A DNA stretch of 20,887 bases from an uncultured Actinomycetes bacterium (GCA_903893955.1 CAITOG010000216.1:1-20887); one strand, 5' to 3'; shown: positions 1-11,156, counted from the first letter of the stretch. Numbers and translations are program-made. The notes: a model not told the origin generated them from the letters alone.

Positions 1-629
1 GGCGGAACGTAGTTCACGCTCAACGACCGGGTGGCCCCAGCGCCCGCCACGACGCCGTAGTTGGTGGTGCGGCCGAAGACTGCGCCGACTCGGGTCTCTC
101 CGTCAGTCACGAGGCGCACGGTGGCTGTGCTCTTCCCCGCAGCGGTGACCTGGCCGACCAGGCCGCCATTGCCCACCACTGGCATCCCGACCGCCACGCC
201 TGAGGACGTGCCCTTGTTGATCTGGATCGTGGCGGCGAAGTTCGAGCGCCTGATGGCGGTCGTGGCGGCGGTCACCGTCGACAGGGAGCTCAGGTAGGGC
301 ACGTTCTGCAGGGCCGCAACCTCACGGAGCTGGCGCTGCTCGAAGCTCGCGCTCGAGCGGCTCATCTCGAGTCGGCCGATGTCCGCCCTCAGACGGGCGT
401 TCTCCTCGGTCACGCTCGAGTAGTTGAGCGCTCCTGCGAAGAGGTTGCCGATGGGGCGTGCCACCGCGTCGACCACGGCCACGACTGGCGAGACGATCGC
501 CGACCCGATCGAGCGGATGCCGCTCGTCACCGAGCTCGTGGCCTGCCCGCTGAAGGCGATCAGGCAGATGGAGACGATGGCGAGGACCGTGAAGGTCGTG
601 ATCGAGCGTCGAGTCCGACGGGTCGCCAC
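1..629 (-). CDS. mreC: Rod shape-determining protein MreC (3' end outside window)
   Basis: This is the N-terminal 209 codons of MreC, the bitopic scaffold that links MreB filaments to the peptidoglycan elongation machinery. I translated the minus strand from GTG at 629. It starts with a basic cytoplasmic stretch (MATRRTRRS), then one hydrophobic segment (about residues 10-25), a periplasmic linker, and a coiled-coil-like stretch containing NARLRADIGRLE. Beta-rich segments with the MreC-like pattern GxxVGMPVVGxGGLVGQV follow near residues 145-165. The frame stays open to base 1, so the C-terminus is missing from the window. The start lies 18 bases after the mreB stop, which fits a mreB-mreC operon. 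Gene identity is from position plus domain pattern. I see nothing abnormal. Confidence 0.9.
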   Translation of the reverse strand, partial: MATRRTRRSITTFTVLAIVSICLIAFSGQATSSVTSGIRSIGSAIVSPVVAVVDAVARPIGNLFAGALNYSSVTEENARLRADIGRLEMSRSSASFEQRQLREVAALQNVPYLSSLSTVTAATTAIRRSNFAATIQINKGTSSGVAVGMPVVGNGGLVGQVTAAGKSTATVRLVTDGETRVGAVFGRTTNYGVVAGAGATRSLSVNYVP

Positions 630-647
630 AGGATCAGCCGACGAGGC

Positions 648-1679
648 TCAGCGCGACGACGAGGTGATCAAGACACGCTTGAGCGCCTCGAACTCCTCGA
701 GGCACTGCCCCGAGCCGATCGCCACGCAGTTGAGCGGGTCTCGGGCGACGACGATCGGCATCCCGGTCTCGTTCTGGATCCTGGCCTCGAGGCCGTGGAG
801 CAACGCTCCGCCTCCAGTCAGGACGATGCCCTGCTCCATGATGTCTGCCGACAGCTCAGGCGGCGTCCGATCGAGCGTGACCTTGACGGCGTCGATGATC
901 GCGGTGACAGGCTCCTCGATCGCCTCACGGATCTGCTCGGTCGAGATCACCACCGTCTTGGGCAGCCCGGAGACGAGGTCTCGGCCACGGATCTCTGCTC
1001 TGAGCTCCTCGTGGAGCGGGAAGGCAGAGCCGAGCGCGATCTTGAGCTCCTCCGCAGTCCTCTCACCGAGGGCCAGGGAGAACTCCTTCTTGACGTAGGC
1101 CTGGATGGCTTCGTCGAGCTCGTCGCCACCGATCCTGATCGACTGGCTCGTCACGATGCCGCCGAGCGAGATCACGGCCACCTCGGTGGTGCCACCACCG
1201 ATGTCGACCACCATGTTGCCGGTGGGCTCGTGGACAGGGAGCCCTGCGCCGATGGCCGCAGCCATGGGCTCCTCGATGATGTAGGCCTTGCGGGCGCCGG
1301 CGTACTCGGCCGCCTCCATGACGGCTCGCTGCTCCACCCCGGTGATGCCCGACGGGACGCAGATGACCATGCGGGGCTTGGCGAAGCGACGCTGATGGAC
1401 CCGGTGGATGAAGTAGCGGAGCATCTTCTCGCAGATCTCGAAGTCGGCGATCACGCCGTCCTTCAAGGGTCGGATGGCCTGGATGTTGCTCGGCGTCCGT
1501 CCGATCATTCGCTTCGCTTCGGCACCGACTGCCAACGGCTTGCCGTCCTTGACGTCGACGGCCACGACTGACGGCTCGTTCAAGATGATCCCGCGTCCGC
1601 GCACGTACACGAGCGTGTTGGCAGTGCCGAGGTCGACGGCCATGTCTCGACCGAGGAGGAAAAGGCGATTGTCAGGCAT
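648..1679 (-). CDS. mreB: Rod shape-determining protein MreB (actin-like ATPase)
   Basis: MreB is the bacterial actin homologue that forms membrane-associated filaments and directs lateral cell-wall synthesis. The 343-residue product is full length for the family. Visible motifs are the phosphate-1 loop DLGTANTLVY (near residue 17), the phosphate-2 loop DIGGGTTEVAVISLGG (near 160), EEPMAAAIG between them, and the adenosine motif GIVLTGGGALLHGLE near 285. The ATG start at 1679 opens MPDNRLFLLGRDMAVDLG, which matches the usual spacing to the first loop. mreC follows 18 bases later. A 112-base gap separates it from ndk upstream and holds a plausible promoter (1752-1780), so mreBC may be transcribed on its own. 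Confidence 0.97.
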   Translation of the reverse strand: MPDNRLFLLGRDMAVDLGTANTLVYVRGRGIILNEPSVVAVDVKDGKPLAVGAEAKRMIGRTPSNIQAIRPLKDGVIADFEICEKMLRYFIHRVHQRRFAKPRMVICVPSGITGVEQRAVMEAAEYAGARKAYIIEEPMAAAIGAGLPVHEPTGNMVVDIGGGTTEVAVISLGGIVTSQSIRIGGDELDEAIQAYVKKEFSLALGERTAEELKIALGSAFPLHEELRAEIRGRDLVSGLPKTVVISTEQIREAIEEPVTAIIDAVKVTLDRTPPELSADIMEQGIVLTGGGALLHGLEARIQNETGMPIVVARDPLNCVAIGSGQCLEEFEALKRVLITSSSR

Positions 1680-1751
1680 GGAAGATTGGCGTCCTATCGA
1701 GGTCCACCAGCGGCGGTTCCCCGGTGGGGAGGGCAGACCTCTTCGGTCCCA

Positions 1752-1780
1752 AGGCTACGGGATGAGCCTCGTGCGCACAA
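1752..1780 (-). promoter_or_regulatory. Candidate mreB promoter
   Basis: On the minus strand the ndk-mreB gap contains TTGTGC (1775-1780), a 17-base spacer, and TAGCCT (1752-1757), which fits the actinobacterial TANNNT -10 pattern. Initiation near 1745 would give mreB a leader of about 65 bases. The first half of the -35 is good and the second half poor. A near-palindrome (GCCTTGTGC/GCACGAGGC, one G-T pair) overlaps the -35 and might end ndk transcripts or bind a regulator. Assigned by eye only. Confidence 0.45.
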
Positions 1781-1791
1781 GGCGCCCCAGA

Positions 1792-2202
1792 TCAGGCGAG
1801 GCCCGGGAAGAACAGTGCGATCTCCCGCGCAGCCGATTCCGGCGAGTCCGAGCCGTGGATGAGGTTCTCCCCCATCTCGAGGGCGAAATCGCCTCGGATG
1901 GTCCCAGGTGCAGCTTCCTTGGGGTTGGTCGCACCCATCAGGGTGCGCACGACCTTGTAGGTGTCCTCGGGGCCTTCGACCACCGCCACCAGGGCTGGCG
2001 AGCGGGTGATGAAGGCGACGAGCTCGCCGAAGAAAGGCTTGCCGTTGTGCTCGGCGTAGTGCTCCTCGGCGACAGCGGCCGAGATGGTCCGGAGCTCGGC
2101 AGCCACGAGGTTCAGGCCCTTCCGCTCCAAGCGGGCGATGATCTCGCCGGTGAGACGGCGCTCGACGCCGTCAGGCTTCACGATGACAAGGGTGCGTTCC
2201 AC
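1792..2202 (-). CDS. ndk: Nucleoside diphosphate kinase
   Basis: Ndk transfers the gamma phosphate of ATP to nucleoside diphosphates through a phosphohistidine intermediate and so balances NTP and dNTP pools. The 136-residue product is the normal length. It opens MERTLVIVKPDG, the family signature, and contains the active-site motif NLIHGSDS with the catalytic His at residue 116. Other conserved parts are KPFFGELV (near 55) and a GATNP turn near 90. The start is GTG at 2202. A TAGGGT box lies 8 bases upstream, so a nearly leaderless transcript is possible. It lies 50 bases downstream of folC in the same direction. The folC-ndk neighbourhood is common in actinobacteria. Confidence 0.97.
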   Translation of the reverse strand: MERTLVIVKPDGVERRLTGEIIARLERKGLNLVAAELRTISAAVAEEHYAEHNGKPFFGELVAFITRSPALVAVVEGPEDTYKVVRTLMGATNPKEAAPGTIRGDFALEMGENLIHGSDSPESAAREIALFFPGLA

Positions 2203-2252
2203 GGGTGAGGACCCTAGCAGCGCCTCGCGAGGCCCCTCGACGCCGATCTAGC

Positions 2253-3584
2253 TCAGCTCGATTGGTTGCTTGCGAGCAGCGCGATCCTGGCATCGCCCAC
2301 GACGTAGAGCGAGCCTGTGGCGAGGACCATGCCATCGCTCCCAGCCAGCGAAAGTGCTCGATCGACCCCAGCCTCGATGCTCGGCGCCTGCTCCGCATCG
2401 AGGCCGAGCTCGCTCGCTGCCTGGGCGATCTTCTCCGTCGCCATCGCTCGCGGCGTGTCCGGCGCCACGCAGACGACCTGGCGGATCCCTGCCGCTGCGA
2501 GCGGGCCGAGCAGGTCGGTGGGGTCACGCCCCTCGAGCATGCCCAGCACGCAGACCTGCGGACCAGGCACATGGAACCCCTCTTCGAGGGCCACAGCCAA
2601 CGCTGCCGAGCCAGCAGCGTTGTGCGCACCGTCCACGATCAGCAACGGGAGGTGTCCGAGGACCTCGAGGCGTCCTGGCACCACCGCCGCTGCGAGTCCG
2701 AGCTCAGCCACCTCGTCGCTTGGGGCTCGACCAAGGAAGGCACTCGCTGCGGCAAGCGCCACCGCCGCGTTGTCGCCTTGGTGGGTGCCATGGAGCGGCA
2801 CGAGCAGATCACGGAAGCTTCCCCCTGGGACGTCGATGTCGACGAGTCGGCCACCGAAGGCCAGCCGGTTCGACGAGATTGAGAACGTGTCGTCGAGGCG
2901 CCACAGGTCGAGGGCGCCGACTGCTCGGGTCCGCTCCTCCACGATGCTCGCCACCTCGTCGCTGACACGGCCCACAACCACGAGTGCACCGGGCTTGATG
3001 ATCCCGGACTTGTCGGTGGCGATCTCGACCTCAGTCGACCCGAGGACCTGGACATGGTCGAGCGCCACGGTGGTGAGAACTGCCACCCGTCCGTCGACCA
3101 CGTTCGTGCAGTCCCACGTGCCCCCCATCCCTACCTCGATCACGGCCGCCTCGACGGCCTCGTCAGCGAAGTGACAGATGGCGGCCAAGGTGAGCAGCTC
3201 GAAGCGGGTGAGCCGTTCGCTCAGCTGCGACTCGACGAGCGCGAGTCGACTGAGCACCTCCGCGAACGCGTCGTCGCCGATGGGCTGGCCGTCGATGGCG
3301 ATGCGCTCGTTGACCACGTGGAGGTTCGGGCTCGTGTAGGTCCCGACGAGCAAGCCGTTCTCGACCAAGACCGATGAGATCATGGCGCTCGTCGAACCCT
3401 TGCCGTTCGTTCCTGTGACGTGGATGACATCGAGATCCTGTGCAGGGTTCCCGAGCAGCTCGAGCGCTGCAGTCATCGCATCGAGCGATGGGAGTTCGCG
3501 CCTGGTCGGAGCGACGCGCTCGTAGTCGATGTGATCATCGAGCCATCGGATCGCCTCGGCGAACGAGGCAGGTGGCTGGGCCAC
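2253..3584 (-). CDS. folC: Folylpolyglutamate synthase / dihydrofolate synthase
   Basis: FolC is a Mur-ligase-type enzyme that joins glutamate to dihydropteroate and extends the polyglutamate tail of folates, using ATP. The 443-residue product carries the P-loop GTNGKGSTSAMI near residue 58, then TSPNLHVVNERI. It also has a variant of the usual GxGGxxDATN motif (GMGGTWDCTN), the metal and carbamyl-lysine region LGSTEVEIATDKSGIIKPG, and the C-terminal ligase-domain motif DGAHNAAGS. All are in family order and spacing. The start codon lies only 3 bases after the clpX stop, so the two are almost certainly co-transcribed and may be translationally coupled. It can be bifunctional or only a folylpolyglutamate synthase; the sequence alone does not decide. 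Confidence 0.95.
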   Translation of the reverse strand: MAQPPASFAEAIRWLDDHIDYERVAPTRRELPSLDAMTAALELLGNPAQDLDVIHVTGTNGKGSTSAMISSVLVENGLLVGTYTSPNLHVVNERIAIDGQPIGDDAFAEVLSRLALVESQLSERLTRFELLTLAAICHFADEAVEAAVIEVGMGGTWDCTNVVDGRVAVLTTVALDHVQVLGSTEVEIATDKSGIIKPGALVVVGRVSDEVASIVEERTRAVGALDLWRLDDTFSISSNRLAFGGRLVDIDVPGGSFRDLLVPLHGTHQGDNAAVALAAASAFLGRAPSDEVAELGLAAAVVPGRLEVLGHLPLLIVDGAHNAAGSAALAVALEEGFHVPGPQVCVLGMLEGRDPTDLLGPLAAAGIRQVVCVAPDTPRAMATEKIAQAASELGLDAEQAPSIEAGVDRALSLAGSDGMVLATGSLYVVGDARIALLASNQSS

Positions 3585-3587
3585 CGA

Positions 3588-4859
<1,272 letters not shown>

Positions 4860-4903
4860 CAGCTCCCCCTCTCGATCAGACGATCAGTTGCCCTGGCACG
4901 ACC

Positions 4904-5545
4904 CTAGGCCGCGCTGGATGCCCCGACGGCATCTCTCGTCGAGATGACCTCATCGACCACGCCGTACTCGACCGCCTCGGCCGCCGTCATGATGAAGTCA
5001 CGGTCGGTGTCGTTGGCGACCCTCTCCACCGGCTGGCCGGTGTCGGTGGCGATCATGCCGTTGAGCAGATCACGCATCCGCAGGATCTCCTTGGCCTGAA
5101 GCTCGATGTCGGAAGCCTGGCCACCAACCCCGCCCCACGGCTGGTGCAGCAGGACGCGCGCATTCGGCAGGGCGAAGCGCTTGCCCTTGGCACCTGCGGC
5201 GAGCAGCACCGCTGCTGCTGAGGCCGCCTGCCCGAAGCAGAACGTGGAGCAGTCAGGACGGATGAACTTCATCGTGTCGTAGATGGCGAGCAGCGCGGTG
5301 ATGTCGCCACCTGGCGAGTTGATGTAGAGGTGGACGTCCTTGTCCGGATCCTCTGACTCGAGGAACAGCAACTGCGCGCACACGAGGTTCGCCACCGTGT
5401 CGTCGACGGGGGTGCCGAGGAAGATGATCCGCTCCCTGAGCAGGCGCGAGAAGATATCGAAGCCACGCTCACCCTTCGACGTCGATTCGATGACCTGTGG
5501 GATGACCAGGTTCTGAGCGCTGTGCATTCCGTGCTCCTGCATCAC
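4904..5545 (-). CDS. clpP: ATP-dependent Clp protease proteolytic subunit ClpP
   Basis: ClpP is the barrel-shaped serine peptidase of the ClpXP machine. The 213-residue product has the complete triad: Ser109 in GQAASAAAVLL, His134 in LLHQPWGG and Asp183 in DTDRD, with the same spacing as E. coli ClpP. The GTG at 5545 overlaps the tig stop. ATG at 5542 (TGATG overlap) and ATG at 5527, which has GGAG 6 bases ahead, are alternative starts. The tig end itself supplies an AGGAGG-like site, so translational coupling is likely. Many actinobacteria encode two adjacent clpP genes here, but this locus has one. A second copy may lie elsewhere. The stop is TAG. Confidence 0.97.
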   Translation of the reverse strand: MMQEHGMHSAQNLVIPQVIESTSKGERGFDIFSRLLRERIIFLGTPVDDTVANLVCAQLLFLESEDPDKDVHLYINSPGGDITALLAIYDTMKFIRPDCSTFCFGQAASAAAVLLAAGAKGKRFALPNARVLLHQPWGGVGGQASDIELQAKEILRMRDLLNGMIATDTGQPVERVANDTDRDFIMTAAEAVEYGVVDEVISTRDAVGASSAA

Positions 5546-6909
5546 TCCTCCTCCTCAGCTGCAGCCTCCGCAGCGGTGATCGCCTCTTCGTCTTCCGCCA
5601 TGTTGGTCTCGAGCAGCGACCGATCGACGGCGGCGCCGTCCTCGTCGACCACCGTGACGTTCTCGACGAGCCATGCGGCCGCCTTGCTCTTGAGCTGAGC
5701 TGCCTTGACCTCAGGGGTGCGTCCGGCCTGATCGAGCTGCTCGCGGATCGAGTCTGGCGTCGTGCCGTACTGCTCTGCCATCTTGGCGAACTCCTCCTCG
5801 AGCTCAGCGTCGGAGACCTCCATTGCCTCGGCGAGCGCCACCGCACGGAGCCCGAGATCGACCTTCACAGCCCGCTGGGCGTCGACACGGAGCGCTTCGA
5901 CGAGCTCGTCACCGGTCTGCCCAGTCGCCGAGAGGAACTGCTCGATCGAGAGCTTCTGCGCCTCGAGTCGATGCGAGAGGTCGTGGATGCGCTCGTTGAC
6001 CTCTGCGTCGATGAGCGCGTCAGGCACTTCGGCATCGTCGACGAGGTCGACGAGCGAGGACAATGCCGCCTCACGGAGCGCCATCTGCGCCTGGACCACC
6101 TTGATACGGCTGATCCGGTCGCTCAGGTCGGCTCGAAGCTCGGCCAGCGTGGCGAACTCCGAGGCCTCTGCCGCCCACTCATCGGTGGCCTCGGGCAGCT
6201 GCTTCTCCTGGACCTTGGTCACGGTCACCGAGAAAGTGATCGGGTCGCTGCCCTCGGGCGCACCCGTCGCCTCGAGCTCTGCGCCCGCCTTGGCGCCGCC
6301 CAGGACGTCATCGAGCTCGGCGATGATGTTGCCCGAGCCGACCTCGTAGAGGTAGTCATCGGCGGACGCGACCTGCTCGCCGGCATCATCGACGCCCACG
6401 AGGTCGAGCGTCACGAAGTCACCAGACAAGATGGGGCGCTCCACCTCGACGAGCTCGCCATCGTTCTCGCGGAGTCGGTCGATCTGTGCTTCGACGTCAG
6501 CGTCGGTGAGCACGGGCGACGGGATGGTGGCGGTCAAGCCGGCATAGCCGGCGACCGACACGTTCGGCCGAACCTCGACGACTGCCTCGAAGGTGACAGG
6601 ACCCTCTTCCTCGCCGGCGGTGATGTCGATCTCTGGTGCGGCGATCGGATCGGTCTCGGTCTCGACCACGGCCTGCGCGTAGAACTCAGGGAGGGCTTCC
6701 CTGAGCGCTTCGGAGCGAAGCGCACCGGCACCGCCCATGCGTGCCTCGAGCACCTTGCGCGGGACCTTGCCCGGACGAAACCCGGGGATCCTCACCTGCT
6801 GGCCGAGGCTCTTGACCACAGAATCGAGAGCGGAAGAGATCTCCGACTCATCGACCTCGACGGTCAACTTGACCCGGTTGTTCTCTTGGACTTCAGACGT
6901 TGCTCTCAT
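5542..6909 (-). CDS. tig: Trigger factor (ribosome-associated chaperone)
   Basis: Trigger factor binds at the ribosome exit tunnel and shields nascent chains. The 455-residue product shows the ribosome-docking signature GFRPGK at residues 43-48. A central FKBP-like prolyl isomerase domain follows (roughly 150-235, with GDFVTLDLVG and VGSGNIIAELDDVL), then a long helical C-terminal arm and an acidic Glu-rich tail. It begins at ATG 6909. A TAGAGT box ends 11 bases upstream, giving a very short leader with no Shine-Dalgarno. The gap to the upstream DinB-fold gene is only 45 bases, so read-through is also possible. The stop overlaps the clpP start. Confidence 0.96.
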   Translation of the reverse strand: MRATSEVQENNRVKLTVEVDESEISSALDSVVKSLGQQVRIPGFRPGKVPRKVLEARMGGAGALRSEALREALPEFYAQAVVETETDPIAAPEIDITAGEEEGPVTFEAVVEVRPNVSVAGYAGLTATIPSPVLTDADVEAQIDRLRENDGELVEVERPILSGDFVTLDLVGVDDAGEQVASADDYLYEVGSGNIIAELDDVLGGAKAGAELEATGAPEGSDPITFSVTVTKVQEKQLPEATDEWAAEASEFATLAELRADLSDRISRIKVVQAQMALREAALSSLVDLVDDAEVPDALIDAEVNERIHDLSHRLEAQKLSIEQFLSATGQTGDELVEALRVDAQRAVKVDLGLRAVALAEAMEVSDAELEEEFAKMAEQYGTTPDSIREQLDQAGRTPEVKAAQLKSKAAAWLVENVTVVDEDGAAVDRSLLETNMAEDEEAITAAEAAAEEEE

Positions 6910-6954
6910 AAGGATCTCTCACTCTACCGGCCGCCAGAGACGATCCGGACCGGC

Positions 6955-7770
6955 TCAGATCATGACGCTGAGTGCCTCGAGGACAACTGCCCCAAGCGAG
7001 CTGTCACCTTCGATCTCGGTCCCAGGTGCGGCAGCGGCGTCGGCAGCGGCGATGCGGCCGGCAAAGCGCCGCACATAGGTCTCCTCGCTCAGCGTGATGG
7101 TCGTCGTCGCTTCGTCGCCCGGCACGCTCGTGGCCCGCCCGTCGATGACCTCGATGCGACGTCGGCCTCCGAGCGGCCCGGTCACCTCGAGGGCGACCGA
7201 TGCACCCTCCGGGGCCTTCGCCCCCTTCCCGACGACCACACCGAGCGCGAGGTCGGCACGCGAGATCGTGACCGCCTCGCCCGCGCCGAAGCGTCCACCT
7301 GGTCGAGCCAGCGCCAGTCGGACGTCTTGCTCGTGGATCCACGAGTCCATGATCCGCACCTCCATGAACACCGACATCGGCACCTGGCCCACCGGGCTCC
7401 ATCCAATGGCGTCGAAGCCTTCGTCAGAGGTGGCGCGCAAGGTCGCGATCCGTCGACCAGTCACCTCGATGAACTCGGCGCGCACCTCATCGCCACTGCG
7501 TGCTCGTCGATCCTCGACCCAGAGCTCGTTGAGCTCGCCGATCGGGTTCCTGAGGTGGTCGGTGGTGGCCAGCTCGATCTCAGGTGGCGTCTCTCCCTCG
7601 ATCGAGCGCTCGATCCCGATGAGGTGCGACAGGTTGTCCTTGACGTCCCACCCCGGGCACGGGGTCGGCGTCGCCCACTCTTTCGCATCGAGCCCCTCGG
7701 TCGCGTCGGCGAGCGAGCGCCAGACCTCCTCGAGCACATCGACGATCTCTTGATTGCGCATCTTTGCCAT
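6955..7770 (-). CDS. DinB-fold / maleylpyruvate isomerase-like protein (TIGR03083-type)
   Basis: This 271-residue protein belongs to the four-helix DinB-like family that in actinobacteria includes mycothiol-dependent isomerases and S-transferases. What shows it: PCPGWDVKDNLSHLIGIE (near residues 30-50), giving the first metal-type His, and MDSWIHEQDVRLAL (near 135-150), giving a second His with the family's DxWxHxxDxR pattern. A C-terminal SCP2-like segment ends ALSVMI. The frame is open far upstream, but that part is antisense to the amidohydrolase gene, so I place the start at ATG 7770. There TATCCT (7777-7782) ends exactly 6 bases upstream, predicting a leaderless mRNA. The substrate is unknown and mycothiol dependence is inferred from the family only. 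Confidence 0.85.
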   Translation of the reverse strand: MAKMRNQEIVDVLEEVWRSLADATEGLDAKEWATPTPCPGWDVKDNLSHLIGIERSIEGETPPEIELATTDHLRNPIGELNELWVEDRRARSGDEVRAEFIEVTGRRIATLRATSDEGFDAIGWSPVGQVPMSVFMEVRIMDSWIHEQDVRLALARPGGRFGAGEAVTISRADLALGVVVGKGAKAPEGASVALEVTGPLGGRRRIEVIDGRATSVPGDEATTTITLSEETYVRRFAGRIAAADAAAAPGTEIEGDSSLGAVVLEALSVMI

Positions 7771-7776
7771 GGGCGC

Positions 7777-7782
7777 AGGATA
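7777..7782 (-). promoter_or_regulatory. Candidate -10 box of a leaderless promoter
   Basis: TATCCT on the minus strand fits TANNNT and ends 6 bases before ATG at 7770, so transcription should start at or within a base of the start codon. No convincing -35 is visible, and no Shine-Dalgarno can fit. The same geometry occurs at 9987, 12664 and 13341. Confidence 0.5.
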
Positions 7783-7860
7783 GGTCTCTGGCCTTGGTCG
7801 AGCATGGCTAGGTTCGATGCCCTGGGGCAGCACGTCCCTCGTCGAGGCAAGGGGGCTCTG

Positions 7861-8010
7861 ATGGCCAGCTACAGCGGCTACTGCGTGAAGTGTCGAGAGA
7901 AGCGCGAGTTCGAAGGTGTCGAGGTGGACCTGGGCAATGGCCGAAAGGCCGCCCAGGGTGCCTGCCCGACCTGTGGCACGAAGATGACGAGGATGCTCGG
8001 CAAGAGCTGA
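7861..8010 (+). CDS. Small zinc-ribbon protein (DUF5679-like)
   Basis: A 49-residue protein with two CxxC knuckles, YCVKC at residues 7-11 and CPTCG at 35-39, separated by a short beta-like segment. This is a zinc-ribbon layout like the small DUF5679-type proteins common in actinobacteria. Function is unknown; a nucleic-acid-binding or protein-docking role is only inferred from the fold. The ATG at 7861 is preceded by GGGGG about 6 bases upstream, a fair ribosome site. The frame is open much further upstream, but that region is antisense to the DinB-fold gene and tig, so the short form is the real one. The amidohydrolase gene follows after 66 bases on the same strand. Confidence 0.75.
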   Translation: MASYSGYCVKCREKREFEGVEVDLGNGRKAAQGACPTCGTKMTRMLGKS

Positions 8011-8076
8011 CCGGCGCTGGCAGCAACCCTCCAGCGGTGGCAGGCTGGACCACATCGAGCGAAGCAAGGGGGGCCG

Positions 8077-9825
<1,749 letters not shown>

Positions 9826-9844
9826 GGGGGCTCGCTCCCACCGG

Positions 9845-9850
9845 TAGCCT
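9845..9850 (+). promoter_or_regulatory. Candidate -10 box for tRNA-Pro
   Basis: TAGCCT lies 26 bases before the tRNA-Pro 5' end, suiting a short precursor leader. CTGAGG at 9822-9827 is a weak -35 with a 17-base spacer. The same TAGCCT hexamer lies upstream of mreB, the SASA gene and the native side of tRNA-Arg. Confidence 0.4.
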
Positions 9851-9876
9851 TGGACCGCTGGCCATCAGGTCAGCAC

Positions 9877-9950
9877 CGGGAAGTGGCGCAGTCTGGCAGC
9901 GCACCGCGTTTGGGACGCGGGGGTCGCGGGTTCAAATCCCGCCTTCCCGA
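9877..9950 (+). tRNA. tRNA-Pro (anticodon TGG)
   Basis: A complete cloverleaf of 74 bases. The acceptor stem is CGGGAAG pairing with CTTCCCG, and the D arm is GCGC/GCGC. The anticodon stem is CCGCG/CGCGG around loop TTTGGGA, giving anticodon TGG. The T arm is GCGGG-TTCAAAT-CCCGC. The discriminator is A. CCA is not encoded (CTT follows), unlike the tRNA-Arg and tRNA-His genes in this window, so it must be added by nucleotidyltransferase. Confidence 0.97.
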
Positions 9951-9986
9951 CTTGGAGGTGTTCCCTCGCACAGCGTCGATGACCGG

Positions 9987-9992
9987 TAACCT
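9987..9992 (+). promoter_or_regulatory. Candidate -10 box of a leaderless promoter (MBL-fold gene)
   Basis: TAACCT ends 6 bases before the GTG at 9999, the spacing at which transcription would begin on the start codon itself. No clear -35 and no Shine-Dalgarno are seen. It supports GTG 9999 as the true start. Confidence 0.5.
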
Positions 9993-9998
9993 CCGGCG

Positions 9999-11051
9999 GT
10001 GAGTACATTCGAGGTGACCGGCGTCTCCCAACGAGCTGCGTGGGACGCCAAGGTCTTGCCAGAGGTCGAGCAAGTCAGACCCGGCTTGTGGTCGATCCCC
10101 GTCCCGATCCCGAACAACCCGCTCCGCTACGTGCTCGTCTACGCCTTCGAGGCTGACGACGGCATCACGCTCGTCGATGCCGGGTGGAACACCGATGTGG
10201 CCTGGGATGCGCTCAACGATGGTTTGCAGATCGCAGGCGGATCGATGGCCGACGTGACCGGTGTCATGGTCACCCACATCCACCCAGATCACTACGGGCT
10301 GGCTGGGCGGATCCGAGAGACCTGCGGCGCATGGATCGGCCTCCATCCTGCCGACACCGCCATGCTCGAAGAGCGCTATGTCGAGACCGATGATCTGGTC
10401 GGTCGGATGACCGCCCTGCTCGAGCTCTCCGGTGTGCCGGCGTCGAGCCTGCCCGATCTCGCCACCGCCTCGATGGAGATCAGGAGCCTCGTCCACATGG
10501 CGCTGCCCGATCGCCAGGTCGAGGACGGCGACGCGATCGGCGTCAAGGGCTGGGACCTCAAGGCCATCTGGACGCCCGGCCACTCGCCAGGCCACCTCTG
10601 CCTCGTCGACGAGACCGCTGGCCTCCTGCTCTCGGGCGACCACGTGCTGCCTCGCATCAGCCCCAACATCTCGATGCACTCCCAGCAGTTCCCGAACCCG
10701 CTCGGCGACTACCTCGAATCGCTGATGCGCATCGGGCTCCTCGAGCCAGACGAGGTGCTGCCAGCCCACGAGTACCGCTTCAGGGGACTGCGCGCTCGAA
10801 CCGATCAGATCATCGCCCACCATGAGGAGCGCTTGGCCGAGATCGAAGGGATGCTCGACGCCACGCCGGGGATGACCTGTTGGGAGATCACCGTTGCCCT
10901 CACCTGGTCTCGGCCCTTCGACGAGATCCCGTCTTTCATGCAGCGTGCTGCCAACGGCGAGACCTTGGCGCACCTGGTGCTGCTCGAGGTTCGCGGTCGC
11001 GCCCGGCGCGAGGGCGACCGGCCGGCTCGATTCTTCGCCACCACACCCTGA
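9999..11051 (+). CDS. MBL-fold metallo-hydrolase
   Basis: A 350-residue metallo-beta-lactamase-fold hydrolase. The binuclear metal signature THIHPDH is complete, with His93, His95, Asp97 and His98. Later ligands are visible in TPGHSPGHLCL (near residue 190), LLLSGDHVLP (near 210) and PAHEYRF (near 250). A C-terminal helical region (about 260-350) with EERLAEIEGML resembles the winged-helix-like tail of LACTB2-type members, which handle thioesters or RNA. The substrate cannot be fixed from sequence. The start is GTG at 9999, preceded by a leaderless-type -10 box. Its neighbours are tRNA-Pro 48 bases upstream and a converging tRNA-Arg 28 bases downstream, so it is likely monocistronic. Confidence 0.88.
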   Translation: MSTFEVTGVSQRAAWDAKVLPEVEQVRPGLWSIPVPIPNNPLRYVLVYAFEADDGITLVDAGWNTDVAWDALNDGLQIAGGSMADVTGVMVTHIHPDHYGLAGRIRETCGAWIGLHPADTAMLEERYVETDDLVGRMTALLELSGVPASSLPDLATASMEIRSLVHMALPDRQVEDGDAIGVKGWDLKAIWTPGHSPGHLCLVDETAGLLLSGDHVLPRISPNISMHSQQFPNPLGDYLESLMRIGLLEPDEVLPAHEYRFRGLRARTDQIIAHHEERLAEIEGMLDATPGMTCWEITVALTWSRPFDEIPSFMQRAANGETLAHLVLLEVRGRARREGDRPARFFATTP

Positions 11052-11079
11052 GGCCTGGGCGAAAGCGGCGCTTGAACAC

Positions 11080-11156
11080 TGGTGCCCCCGGCAGGAGTCG
11101 AACCCGCAACCTGATGGGTAGAAACCACCTGCTCTATCCAGTTGAGCTACAGGGGC
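11080..11156 (-). tRNA. tRNA-Arg (anticodon TCT), element-reconstituted
   Basis: A complete minus-strand tRNA with encoded CCA (11080-11082). The acceptor stem is GCCCCTG pairing with CGGGGGC, and the D arm is GCTC/GAGC. The anticodon stem is GGTGG/CCATC with loop TTTCTAC, giving TCT. The T arm is GCGGG-TTCGACT-CCTGC. Bases 1-42 of the gene (11115-11156) are repeated perfectly at 17197-17238. The 3' half (11080-11114) is unique and lies outside the element. This gene is therefore a chimera: chromosomal 3' half, element-borne 5' half and upstream region. Confidence 0.97.
11115..11156. repeat. Left attachment repeat (att core, 42 bp)
   Basis: Identical over 42 bases to 17197-17238. It begins exactly at the tRNA-Arg 5' end (11156) and runs through the anticodon loop into the 3' strand of the anticodon stem. 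Identity stops at once on both sides (a/g at 11114 versus 17196; a/g at 11157 versus 17239). The probable strand-exchange site lies within it, most plausibly at the anticodon stem-loop, as known for one class of tRNA-targeting integrases. Confidence 0.9.

Noticed and set aside
5971..7860. Long plus-strand open frame leading into the small zinc-ribbon gene
   Set aside because: It is antisense to trigger factor and the DinB-fold gene. Only the last 49 codons, with their own ribosome site and CxxC motifs, are credible.
9951..9998. GGAGGT and ACCTCC flanking the tRNA-Pro to MBL gap as a terminator
   Set aside because: The arms are 6 bases with a loop of about 30 and no U-tract, and the right arm overlaps the leaderless -10 box.
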